A stretch of 12,713 bases of DNA, taken from NCBI GenBank assembly GCA_029067025.1, contig JAIEFH010000135.1, forward strand, positions 1 to 12,713, in the 5' to 3' direction. Every line of letters begins with the position of its first letter. The stretch's first letter is position 1. The notes under the pieces are model-generated. The model was not told the origin of the DNA. It did no database searches and was given only the letters and a program-made list of their open reading frames with translations. The position numbers were made by a program, and so were the translations under genes. Positions 1 through 5,898 of this stretch are shown here, in pieces. This stretch comes from Oscillospiraceae bacterium (GTDB lineage Bacteria; Bacillota; Clostridia; Oscillospirales; Oscillospiraceae).

Positions 1-554
1 TTGATGTCCTCCACCTTGTGGCCGGCCTGCTCCACCAGGTCGGGGTTGACGATGATGCCGTAGCACTCGTAGCAGTAGCCGATGGAAACCAGCTTGCCGT
101 TCTCGTCATAGAGGTTGTAGGCGTCGGTGTTCAGCTCGGCCTCAATGGCGGTGCCCTTCAGGTCCAGGGCGTAGTCGGACCAGTCCTTCACGCCGGCCTG
201 GTTGCCCACCACGAAGATGGTGGGGGCCTCGGACTTGCCCATCTCGGCGTTCAGGGTCTGGCTGTAAGTACCGGAGGCGGCGGTGATGATCTTCACGGGC
301 ACGCCGGTCTTGTTGGTGTACATCTCAGCGATCTTCAGCAGGTCGCCGTCGGACTCGGGCTTGAAGTTGAGCCAGTAGACGCGGCCCTCAGCGGCGGGGG
401 TGTCGTCGGCGGGCTGGCTGTTCTCGGGCTGCTTGGTGTTGTCGCCCACGGGGGCGTCGCTGGTCTTTTCGCCGCTCTTGCTGCAGCCGGCCAGCAGAGA
501 CAGGATCATGATCGCGCTCAGCGCCAGGGCAAGGATCTTCTTGGATGCTTTCAT
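1..554 (-). CDS. ABC transporter extracellular solute-binding lipoprotein (C-terminal part outside window)
   Basis: This is the first 184 codons of an exported substrate-binding lipoprotein that would deliver a solute, probably a sugar, to an ABC importer at the outer face of the membrane. A lysine-rich N-terminus is followed by a hydrophobic stretch and the lipobox LLAGC, with Cys24 the predicted lipidated residue. A low-complexity Asp/Pro/Gln linker runs to about residue 57. The mature domain then opens with VYWLNFKPESD and continues in the style of family 1 carbohydrate-binding proteins, including NPDLVEQAG near the cut. The ATG at 552-554 has a GGAGGAC ribosome site at 561-567. The reading frame runs off the left edge, so permease genes would lie outside. 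Codons end mostly in G or C, as in well-expressed genes. The family call is fairly safe; the ligand is unknown. Confidence 0.88.
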   Translation of the reverse strand, partial: MKASKKILALALSAIMILSLLAGCSKSGEKTSDAPVGDNTKQPENSQPADDTPAAEGRVYWLNFKPESDGDLLKIAEMYTNKTGVPVKIITAASGTYSQTLNAEMGKSEAPTIFVVGNQAGVKDWSDYALDLKGTAIEAELNTDAYNLYDENGKLVSIGYCYECYGIIVNPDLVEQAGHKVEDI

Positions 555-596
555 TTCATTGTCCTCCAAATAAAAATTTTGCTAGGCTTAACAGCT

Positions 597-630
597 ATAC
601 TGGAAACGCTATCGGAATCGTTTTCAGTAT
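597..630. promoter_or_regulatory. LacI/CcpA-type operator palindrome
   Basis: An inverted repeat has 12-base arms, ATACTGGAAACG (597-608) and CGTTTTCAGTAT (619-630), with 11 of 12 positions complementary and a 10-base centre. Each arm reads TGNAANCG, the conserved half of CcpA cre sites and of many LacI-family operators. It lies immediately downstream of the predicted transcription start of the binding-protein gene, a position suited to repression by roadblock. Whether CcpA or a local LacI-family sugar regulator binds cannot be decided from this window, because no such regulator gene is present. Confidence 0.6.
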
Positions 631-640
631 GACTAAAGCT

Positions 641-669
641 ATCATAACAAGATTTTTTTTAAGACGCAA
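641..669 (-). promoter_or_regulatory. Promoter of the solute-binding-protein gene
   Basis: On the minus strand, TATGAT (641-646; five of six consensus bases) lies 17 bases downstream of TTGCGT (664-669; a weak -35 keeping TTG). Transcription would begin near 634, giving a leader of about 80 bases that contains the operator palindrome and the ribosome site. Confidence 0.55.
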
Positions 670-849
670 GAGAAATCTGGTGATAAACGCAAAAATCGGA
701 AGATTGCAAAAAAGCAGATGTCTGTTTTTGTGGGATATGACCAGATAACTGCGGGCCTTCCGCCCGGTCAGATTGGAAAAACAGTCAATTGGAGCTTGTC
801 ATTTGAATGATGCAGGCAGACCCGCTTGGGAATCTTAGATGACCCTTGC

Positions 850-878
850 TTGTGTTTGGATTGGCTTTGTGGTAAACT
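850..878 (+). promoter_or_regulatory. Candidate promoter of the M42 peptidase gene
   Basis: TTGTGT (850-855) and TAAACT (873-878) are 17 bases apart, which would start transcription near 885 and leave the AGGAGGG ribosome site at 890-896 in the message. Both hexamers are imperfect. A better-scoring pair, TTGGCT (861-866) and TAAAAT (884-889), would start too close to the ribosome site to be useful. Confidence 0.3.
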
Positions 879-903
879 ATCGGTAAAATAGGAGGGATTT
901 TCT

Positions 904-1944
904 ATGAAATATGAGATCGATAAACAGTTTCTTGTGGACTGCTTTGAAGCGTTTGTGAACGCGCCAAGCCCGGTGGGATATTATGTGAAGGTAAACCCGG
1001 TGGTAGAGCGCTATGCCGGAATGTTTGGACACGAGGTTACTTACGACAACAAACAGACGGCTTACATAACCTTGGAGGGCGAGGACAACTCCAAAACGGT
1101 GATGATTGGCGCCCACCTGGATACCATCGGCATGATCGTCCGCCGGATTGACGCTGACGGCATGATCCGCGTCCGTCAGCTTGGCGGCATGAATTTTAGC
1201 AGCGCTGAGGGCGCGACTGTAACGGTGCATACCAGGGACGGGAAAGACTATACGGGGCTTCTGGCCTGCCAGTCCCACTCGGTCCATGTGTTTGACGATG
1301 CCAGGACCCTGAGCCGGGACGAGACGAATATGATGATCATCCTGGATGAAAAGATAAAAAAGCGGGAGGATGTCCTGGCTCTCGGCATTCAGCACGGGGA
1401 TATGATCTCCATTGATCCGGGGTGCCAGTATACGGAAAACGGCTTTTTGAAATCCCGTTTCATTGATGACAAGGCGGCGGTGGCCTGTACCTTTGCGATG
1501 CTGAAATATCTGACGGAGCACCAGATAAAGCCGAAGTACCGCACGATCCTGGCATTTCCGCATTATGAGGAAATCGGCCTCGGCGGCACCTACGTCCCGC
1601 CGGAGGTTTCTGAGTTTGTCGCCGTGGATATTGGCCTCATCGGCCCGGATTACAACGGAAATGAATTTGCCGTCAGCATCTGCGCGAAAGACAATTCAAC
1701 GCCTTATGATTATGAGCTGACCAGCCGCCTGATCGAGCAGGCGAAAAAGGCGGAGCTGGATTATGCGGTGGATATTTTCTACCGCTACGGCACAGACGCG
1801 AACGCTGCCTTAAAGGCCGGCAACAACCTGAAAGCCGGAGCGTTCGGCATGGCCGTTTACTGCAGCCACGGCATGGAGCGGACCCACATCGACGGCCTGG
1901 TCAACACGACCAATTTGATTTTGGCTTACGCGCTGGATATTTGA
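904..1944 (+). CDS. M42 family metallopeptidase (glutamyl aminopeptidase/cellulase M type)
   Basis: This cytoplasmic, dinuclear-metal aminopeptidase of 346 residues has the usual length of M42/TET peptidases, which trim peptides from the N-terminus as large oligomers. Expected ligands are visible in order: His71 and Asp73 in AHLDT, Asp188/Asp189 in RFIDDK, the catalytic Glu222 and neighbouring ligand Glu223 in HYEEIG, Asp242 in AVDIG, and His322 in CSHGMER. There is no signal peptide. The ATG has AGGAGGG (890-896) seven bases upstream. The gene stands alone: the next gene is convergent, and a strong hairpin lies about 100 bases past the stop codon. Substrate preference (Glu/Asp or broad) cannot be read from the sequence. 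The gene may supply amino acids from peptides; no neighbour suggests a more specific role. Confidence 0.9.
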   Translation: MKYEIDKQFLVDCFEAFVNAPSPVGYYVKVNPVVERYAGMFGHEVTYDNKQTAYITLEGEDNSKTVMIGAHLDTIGMIVRRIDADGMIRVRQLGGMNFSSAEGATVTVHTRDGKDYTGLLACQSHSVHVFDDARTLSRDETNMMIILDEKIKKREDVLALGIQHGDMISIDPGCQYTENGFLKSRFIDDKAAVACTFAMLKYLTEHQIKPKYRTILAFPHYEEIGLGGTYVPPEVSEFVAVDIGLIGPDYNGNEFAVSICAKDNSTPYDYELTSRLIEQAKKAELDYAVDIFYRYGTDANAALKAGNNLKAGAFGMAVYCSHGMERTHIDGLVNTTNLILAYALDI

Positions 1945-2046
1945 CGAAGGGATAAACCAACGTCTCCAACTGTTCCCCACGAAATGCCGTTCCACATGGA
2001 CGAGATCAGCCCCGATGTAAAAAACATCCTCCAGCGGGATTTTTAT

Positions 2047-2072
2047 GCGGCCAGCCCCTCGGGGCTGGCCGC
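2047..2072. terminator. Strong hairpin between convergent genes, likely bidirectional terminator
   Basis: The arms GCGGCCAGCCCC (2047-2058) and GGGGCTGGCCGC (2061-2072) are perfectly complementary over 12 bases with a tiny loop. It lies between the stop of the M42 gene (1944) and the stop of the convergent LysR gene (2084). The plus-strand tail (TCACTTCTTCC) is only moderately T-rich and the minus-strand tail is A-rich, so termination is better supported for the plus strand. Confidence 0.5.
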
Positions 2073-2083
2073 TCACTTCTTCC

Positions 2084-2974
2084 TCATGGTTCATCGTTTT
2101 CCGCAATGCCGCGCTGGAGACGGTCAAGAAACAACTGGCAAGCCTTCGATAAAACCTGGTGCTTTTTCCAGGCCACGCTCACTCCCGCTTTCATCTGCGG
2201 CTCCAAGGGCCGGAAGGTCAGGGGGAGTTCCGCCGCGGTGGGGATGATCCCATCCAGGCAAATGGCATAGCCCAACCCCTCCTCCACCATCAGCGAAGCG
2301 TTGAACAGCAGGTTATAGGTGGCGATGACGTTCATCTTGTCCTGCGCACCTCTGGACCAGCCCGCCAGTTGATTTTGGAACAGGTTCTGGTTGGAACAGA
2401 TCAACGGGACGCCCACAAGGTCTTTCGGGCGAATAGTGGCTTTTGCAGCCAGCGGGTCATCTTTCCGCATCAGCAAACCCCAGGTATCGGCGGCAGGCAG
2501 ATGGATAAAATCGTACTTTTGCAGATCCGCGGGCTCCATGAATACGCCAAAATCCACCAGCCCCTGGTCCAGCCGTTCGCCCACCACCACCTCATGGCCG
2601 CTGGTGAGATGAAAATGGATGTCGGGATGGGCCTGCCGGATGTCCTTCATGACCCGCGCCACAATGCGTATGGCCTCCGTCTCCGCACAGCCGATATAGA
2701 CATCGCCGCTGACATCTTCCGCCGAGGCGGCGACCTCAGACTGGGCCTTGTCCAGCAGCTCCATCATTTCTTCCGCCCGTTTGCGGAAAATCTGTCCCTC
2801 CTCGGTGAGCGTGATGCCCCGGCCCCGGATAAACAGAGTGGCGCCCAATTCATCCTCCAGCTCACGCAGCTGGCGGGACAGGTTGGGCTGGGTCAGGTGC
2901 AGGCGCTCCGCCGCCCGGGTGATGCTCTCCTCCCGGGCCGCCGCCAGAAAGTAGCGCAGGACACGCAGTTCCAC
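2084..2974 (-). CDS. LysR family transcriptional regulator (GTG start)
   Basis: This 296-residue DNA-binding regulator has an N-terminal winged helix-turn-helix (about 17-44, SITRAAERLHLTQPNLSRQL) followed by a two-lobed effector-binding domain from about residue 88. An in-frame ATG at 2978-2980 abuts the AGGAGGG site (2981-2987) with no spacer. The GTG at 2972-2974 has a 6-base spacer and gives MELRVLRYFLAAARE, the usual opening of this subgroup, so GTG is chosen. It diverges from the acetyltransferase and SLH-flavodoxin-AKR operon, which is the obvious target. The palindrome over its own -35 box suggests autorepression. Such regulators commonly adjoin aldo/keto reductase and flavodoxin genes in Clostridia. 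The effector is not deducible. Confidence 0.92.
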   Translation of the reverse strand: MELRVLRYFLAAAREESITRAAERLHLTQPNLSRQLRELEDELGATLFIRGRGITLTEEGQIFRKRAEEMMELLDKAQSEVAASAEDVSGDVYIGCAETEAIRIVARVMKDIRQAHPDIHFHLTSGHEVVVGERLDQGLVDFGVFMEPADLQKYDFIHLPAADTWGLLMRKDDPLAAKATIRPKDLVGVPLICSNQNLFQNQLAGWSRGAQDKMNVIATYNLLFNASLMVEEGLGYAICLDGIIPTAAELPLTFRPLEPQMKAGVSVAWKKHQVLSKACQLFLDRLQRGIAENDEP

Positions 2975-3002
2975 GGCCATCCCTCCTATGATTGCTGGGC
3001 TG

Positions 3003-3032
3003 ATTATACGCGGATTGATATATGCCTGTCAA
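3003..3032 (-). promoter_or_regulatory. Promoter of the LysR regulator gene
   Basis: Perfect consensus hexamers occur on the minus strand: TTGACA (3027-3032) and TATAAT (3003-3008), separated by 18 bases. Transcription would start near 2996, just ahead of the AGGAGGG ribosome site at 2981-2987. Confidence 0.8.
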
Positions 3033-3042
3033 GTATGGGCAT
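3022..3042. promoter_or_regulatory. Putative LysR operator palindrome
   Basis: ATGCC (3022-3026) and GGCAT (3038-3042) form an inverted repeat with an 11-base centre, the spacing typical of LysR-family recognition sites. It covers the -35 hexamer of the regulator's own promoter and sits about 18 bases upstream of the -35 of the divergent operon promoter. One bound dimer could therefore repress the regulator and activate the operon. Confidence 0.5.
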
Positions 3043-3059
3043 CCATAAAATATGAGCAT

Positions 3060-3088
3060 TTGATATTTGGATTGCTTGCCGTTATAAT
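3060..3088 (+). promoter_or_regulatory. Promoter of the acetyltransferase/SLH-flavodoxin-AKR operon
   Basis: TTGATA (3060-3065; five of six) and TATAAT (3083-3088; perfect) are separated by 17 bases. Transcription would begin near 3095. This rules out the upstream in-frame ATGs at 2988 and 3087 as translation starts for the acetyltransferase. Confidence 0.75.
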
Positions 3089-3122
3089 GGAATTACTCCT
3101 GCAAGGAAAGGTGATAGCCCGC

Positions 3123-3719
3123 ATGAAAGAAATGGAAGTATTGGAACAGATGCGGCGGGGACAGCCAATGCCGGCCGGTTCCCCAGGGCATCGGGTGATG
3201 CACGATTTGGCCCAGGAGGCATTGCAAATCACCATGGAACTCAACAGCCGCTATCATACTCCGGGGGAGGTTCGGGCGCTGTTTTCCCAGCTTGTCGGCA
3301 AACCTGTAGATGAGGGATTCAGTATGTTCCCACCCTTTCACACGGACTGCGGAAAAAACATCACGGTAGGCAGGAACGTATTCATCAACGCCTGCTGCTG
3401 TTTTCAGGACCAGGGCGGGATCACCATTGGGGACGAGGTGCTGATCGGCCACGGGGTCGTGCTGGCTACCATCAATCACGGATTATCACCCGATGAACGG
3501 GGCGACAATTACCCGGCCCCTATCGTTGTTGGGAATAAGGTGTGGATCGGTTCTCACGCTGCGATCCTTCCCGGCGTGACGATTGGGGATGGGGCCATTA
3601 TAGCGGCGGGGGCAGTAGTCACCAGGGATGTGCCCGCCAATGTGATCGTGGGCGGCGTCCCCGCGAAAGTCATTAAGGCGGTGCCGGGAGCCGTCTCCAC
3701 CCAAAGGAAAATATCTTGA
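3123..3719 (+). CDS. Maltose O-acetyltransferase-like hexapeptide acetyltransferase
   Basis: This 198-residue enzyme of the left-handed beta-helix family would transfer acetyl from acetyl-CoA to a sugar, sugar-like compound or similar small hydroxyl acceptor. The helical N-terminal maltose-acetyltransferase cap is followed by hexapeptide repeats from about residue 78 to 186, for example ITIGDEVLIG and VTIGDGAIIAAGAVV. The expected catalytic His119 is in INHGLSPDER. The frame stays open upstream to 2988, but that lies before the promoter. The ATG at 3123 has AAGGTGAT (3108-3115) seven bases upstream and gives a normal family length. Three consecutive cysteines (91-93) in FINACCCFQDQ, near the usual substrate-site strand, are uncommon. 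It is the first gene of a two-gene operon, with 12 bases to the next start. The acceptor is unknown. Confidence 0.85.
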   Translation: MKEMEVLEQMRRGQPMPAGSPGHRVMHDLAQEALQITMELNSRYHTPGEVRALFSQLVGKPVDEGFSMFPPFHTDCGKNITVGRNVFINACCCFQDQGGITIGDEVLIGHGVVLATINHGLSPDERGDNYPAPIVVGNKVWIGSHAAILPGVTIGDGAIIAAGAVVTRDVPANVIVGGVPAKVIKAVPGAVSTQRKIS

Positions 3720-3731
3720 GGAGGTTTTGAT

Positions 3732-5783
3732 ATGAACCCTAGAATGAGCAAAAAGATGAGGATATTGCCGATGATCTTGTCCCTTCTGCTCCTGCTGGAA
3801 ATCACCGCCTGCGGAGCGGCCAGGAGAGAGGAGCCTTCGGCCTCGCCTACAGGGAGCCCTTCGGCAGCATTGTCTGCCGCCGCATCCTCTCACTTCAGCG
3901 ATGTGCCGGAAGGGGCGTGGTACGCGGAAGCCGTGGAATACTGCCGTCAGCACAACATTATGAACGGCGTTTCGGGTACGGCTTTTGCGCCGGAGGATAC
4001 TTTGACCCGCGCAATGCTTGCCGCGGTGCTCCACCGCGTGAGCGGAAGCCCCACAGTTTCCGATGCCCCCAGTTTTCAGGACGTGAAGGCGGGGACATGG
4101 TACACCGACGCTGTGGCATGGGCGTCAAAAAATGAAATCATCAGCGGTTATGGGAACGGTGTGTTCGGCGTCACCGACCCCACCACCCGGGAGCAGGCCG
4201 TTACCATCCTGTGGCGGTACGCGGGGAGCCCAAAGGCGGCGGCAACGGATGTTTCTGATATGTCCGCCGTTTCTACTTGGGCGCGGGACGCGGTTCGATG
4301 GGCGGACGACAACGGGATCACCGATGGAATGCTCTCTGGCCGCCGTTTTGACCCGAAGGCCAACATCAAACGAGGAGAGGTGGCATCCATGCTGTATCAC
4401 TATCTGACCAAGACGCCGGAGCAGCCCTCTGGGCACAAGACGCTGGTGGCATATTTCTCCGCCACGGGCACCACCCGGCCCCTGGCGGAGTACGCGGCGG
4501 ACATCCTGAACGCCGACCTCTATGAGATCGTGCCCGCGGAGCCCTACACCGACGCGGATCTGGCCTACTATACCAACGGACGGGCCGACCGGGAGCAGAA
4601 CGATCCTTCCGCCCGCCCCGCGATTTCCGGAAGCGTGGCGAATATGGAGGATTATGATGTGGTGCTCCTGGGCTACCCCATCTGGCATGGTCAGGCTCCC
4701 CGGGTCATCAGTACTTTTTTGGAGAGCTATGACTTCACCGGGAAAACCGTCGTGCCCTTCTGCACCTCCCACTCCAGCGGGATCGGCTCCAGCGACACCA
4801 ATCTCCACCCCATGGCCGGCGGCGCCAACTGGCTTGCGGGGCGGCGGTTCCCCAGCGGCACCTCCCGTAGCACCATGGAGGACTGGATCCACGGCCTTGA
4901 CCTGCCGGAGCCGGCTGCGGGAGCAGACGCGGTGACGTCTGCAACCACCAAAGCGGCCTTTGATTTTGAAACCGAAACCGTCACCCTCAACAGCGGCTAT
5001 GCCATGCCGCTGAACGGGCTGGGCACCTACTCCCTCCATGGCGACACCTGTGTGGACGCGGTGAAGTCCGCCCTGGCCAGCGGCGTCCGGCTCATCGACA
5101 CCGCCCATATGTACGGCAATGAGGAGGAAATCGGCAGGGCCATCCGGGAGTCTATGTCGGAGCTGGGCATCAAACGGGAGGAAATTTTCGTTACCACAAA
5201 AATCTATCCGGGCAGCGATATGGCAGACCCGGAAAAAGCGATCCAGGCGTGCCTGGACCGTCTCGACATCGGCTATGTGGATCTGATGCTGCTCCACCAC
5301 CCGGACCCTAATGATGTGAAAGCATACAAGGCGATGGAGCAGTTTGTGGAAGCCGGGAAAATCCGTTCCATCGGCCTGTCCAACTGGTACGCCAAGGAGT
5401 TGGAGGAGTTTTTGCCCCAGGTGTCCATCTCCCCGGCCCTGGTACAGAACGAGATCCACCCCTACTATCAGGAGAATGACGTGATCCCCTACATTCAGGA
5501 GCTGGGTATCGTCGTGCAGGGCTGGTACCCCTTGGGCGGACGGGGGCACACGGCGGAGCTGCTGGGCGACCCGGTGATTTCAGAAATCGCAAAGGCCCAC
5601 GGCAAGTCCTCCGCGCAGATCATTTTGCGGTGGAACCTGCAAAAAGGAGTGGTAGTCATCCCCGGTTCCAGCAATCCAGCTCACATTCGGGAAAACACGG
5701 AGCTGTACGACTTTGAGCTGACCGAGGAGGAGATGACAAGGATCAATGCCTTAGACCGTGGCGAAAAGCACGACTGGTATTGA
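3732..5783 (+). CDS. Lipoprotein fusing three SLH repeats, a flavodoxin-like domain and an aldo/keto reductase
   Basis: This is a predicted extracytoplasmic redox protein of 683 residues. Residues 1-26 are a lipoprotein signal ending in ITAC, with Cys27 lipidated. Three SLH repeats follow (about 54-104, 114-165, 172-225; each with HFSDV/FQDV-type openings and Trp-Tyr), normally used to bind cell-wall polymer. A flavodoxin-like domain (about 236-390) has the phosphate loop SATGTTR at 243-249 and YPIWHGQAPR at 315-324. A linker (392-411) carries DAVTSATT. A full aldo/keto reductase (about 412-683) keeps the tetrad Asp456, Tyr461, Lys490 and His522, and VIPGSSNPAHIREN at the cofactor end. The ATG has AGGAGG (3719-3724) with a 7-base spacer. 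No frameshift is seen. Aldo/keto reductases normally use cytosolic NADPH, so its electron source outside the membrane is unclear. Domain calls are secure; function is open. Confidence 0.9.
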   Translation: MNPRMSKKMRILPMILSLLLLLEITACGAARREEPSASPTGSPSAALSAAASSHFSDVPEGAWYAEAVEYCRQHNIMNGVSGTAFAPEDTLTRAMLAAVLHRVSGSPTVSDAPSFQDVKAGTWYTDAVAWASKNEIISGYGNGVFGVTDPTTREQAVTILWRYAGSPKAAATDVSDMSAVSTWARDAVRWADDNGITDGMLSGRRFDPKANIKRGEVASMLYHYLTKTPEQPSGHKTLVAYFSATGTTRPLAEYAADILNADLYEIVPAEPYTDADLAYYTNGRADREQNDPSARPAISGSVANMEDYDVVLLGYPIWHGQAPRVISTFLESYDFTGKTVVPFCTSHSSGIGSSDTNLHPMAGGANWLAGRRFPSGTSRSTMEDWIHGLDLPEPAAGADAVTSATTKAAFDFETETVTLNSGYAMPLNGLGTYSLHGDTCVDAVKSALASGVRLIDTAHMYGNEEEIGRAIRESMSELGIKREEIFVTTKIYPGSDMADPEKAIQACLDRLDIGYVDLMLLHHPDPNDVKAYKAMEQFVEAGKIRSIGLSNWYAKELEEFLPQVSISPALVQNEIHPYYQENDVIPYIQELGIVVQGWYPLGGRGHTAELLGDPVISEIAKAHGKSSAQIILRWNLQKGVVVIPGSSNPAHIRENTELYDFELTEEEMTRINALDRGEKHDWY

Positions 5784-5830
5784 GATAGTCAAACTTTTGC
5801 CGCAACAGCCGCGCAAAGCCTGAGACATGA

Positions 5831-5888
5831 AATAACCCTACCCAAACTGCCAAGTCTCACAGACTTGTTCAAATTGGGTAGGGTCATT
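5831..5888. terminator. Long two-part hairpin between convergent genes, likely bidirectional terminator
   Basis: The outer arms 5831-5845 and 5874-5888 match at 14 of 15 positions (AATAACCCTACCCAA against TTGGGTAGGGTCATT). The inner arms CAAGTCT (5851-5857) and AGACTTG (5861-5867) are perfect around a CAC loop, with a small internal loop between. It lies 47 bases past the stop of the fusion gene and 11 bases past the stop of the convergent permease. U-runs are weak on both sides (best TTATTT, minus strand). Confidence 0.6.
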
Positions 5889-5898
5889 CACTGCCCAT

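Larger units (their letters stand above)
555..903. other. Divergent intergenic region between binding protein and M42 peptidase
   Basis: These 349 bases hold no convincing gene. The left half carries the promoter and operator of the minus-strand binding-protein gene, listed separately. The right half carries the ribosome site and a weak candidate promoter of the plus-strand peptidase. A small CGGGC/GCCCG hairpin at 752-766 has no U-run and is not called. An A-run, CAGA/TCTG and T-run arrangement at 708-729 has only a two-base loop and is also not called. The stretch is more AT-rich than the flanking genes. Confidence 0.7.

Noticed and set aside
1945..2100. Protein-like reading after the M42 stop codon (short frame from 1984, PFHMDEISPDVK...)
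   Set aside because: It has no ribosome site, runs through the terminator hairpin and into the antisense of the LysR gene, and matches no family I recognise. A gene remnant is possible but not supportable.
2988..3122. N-terminal extension of the acetyltransferase with a hydrophobic stretch
   Set aside because: The region contains the operon promoter (-35 at 3060, -10 at 3083), so it lies upstream of or at the transcription start. The ATG at 3123 has a good ribosome site and gives the normal family length.
4125..5549. A 474-codon minus-strand open frame inside the fusion gene
   Set aside because: It is the reverse-strand shadow of the flavodoxin and aldo/keto reductase domains, with no ribosome site and no recognisable family.
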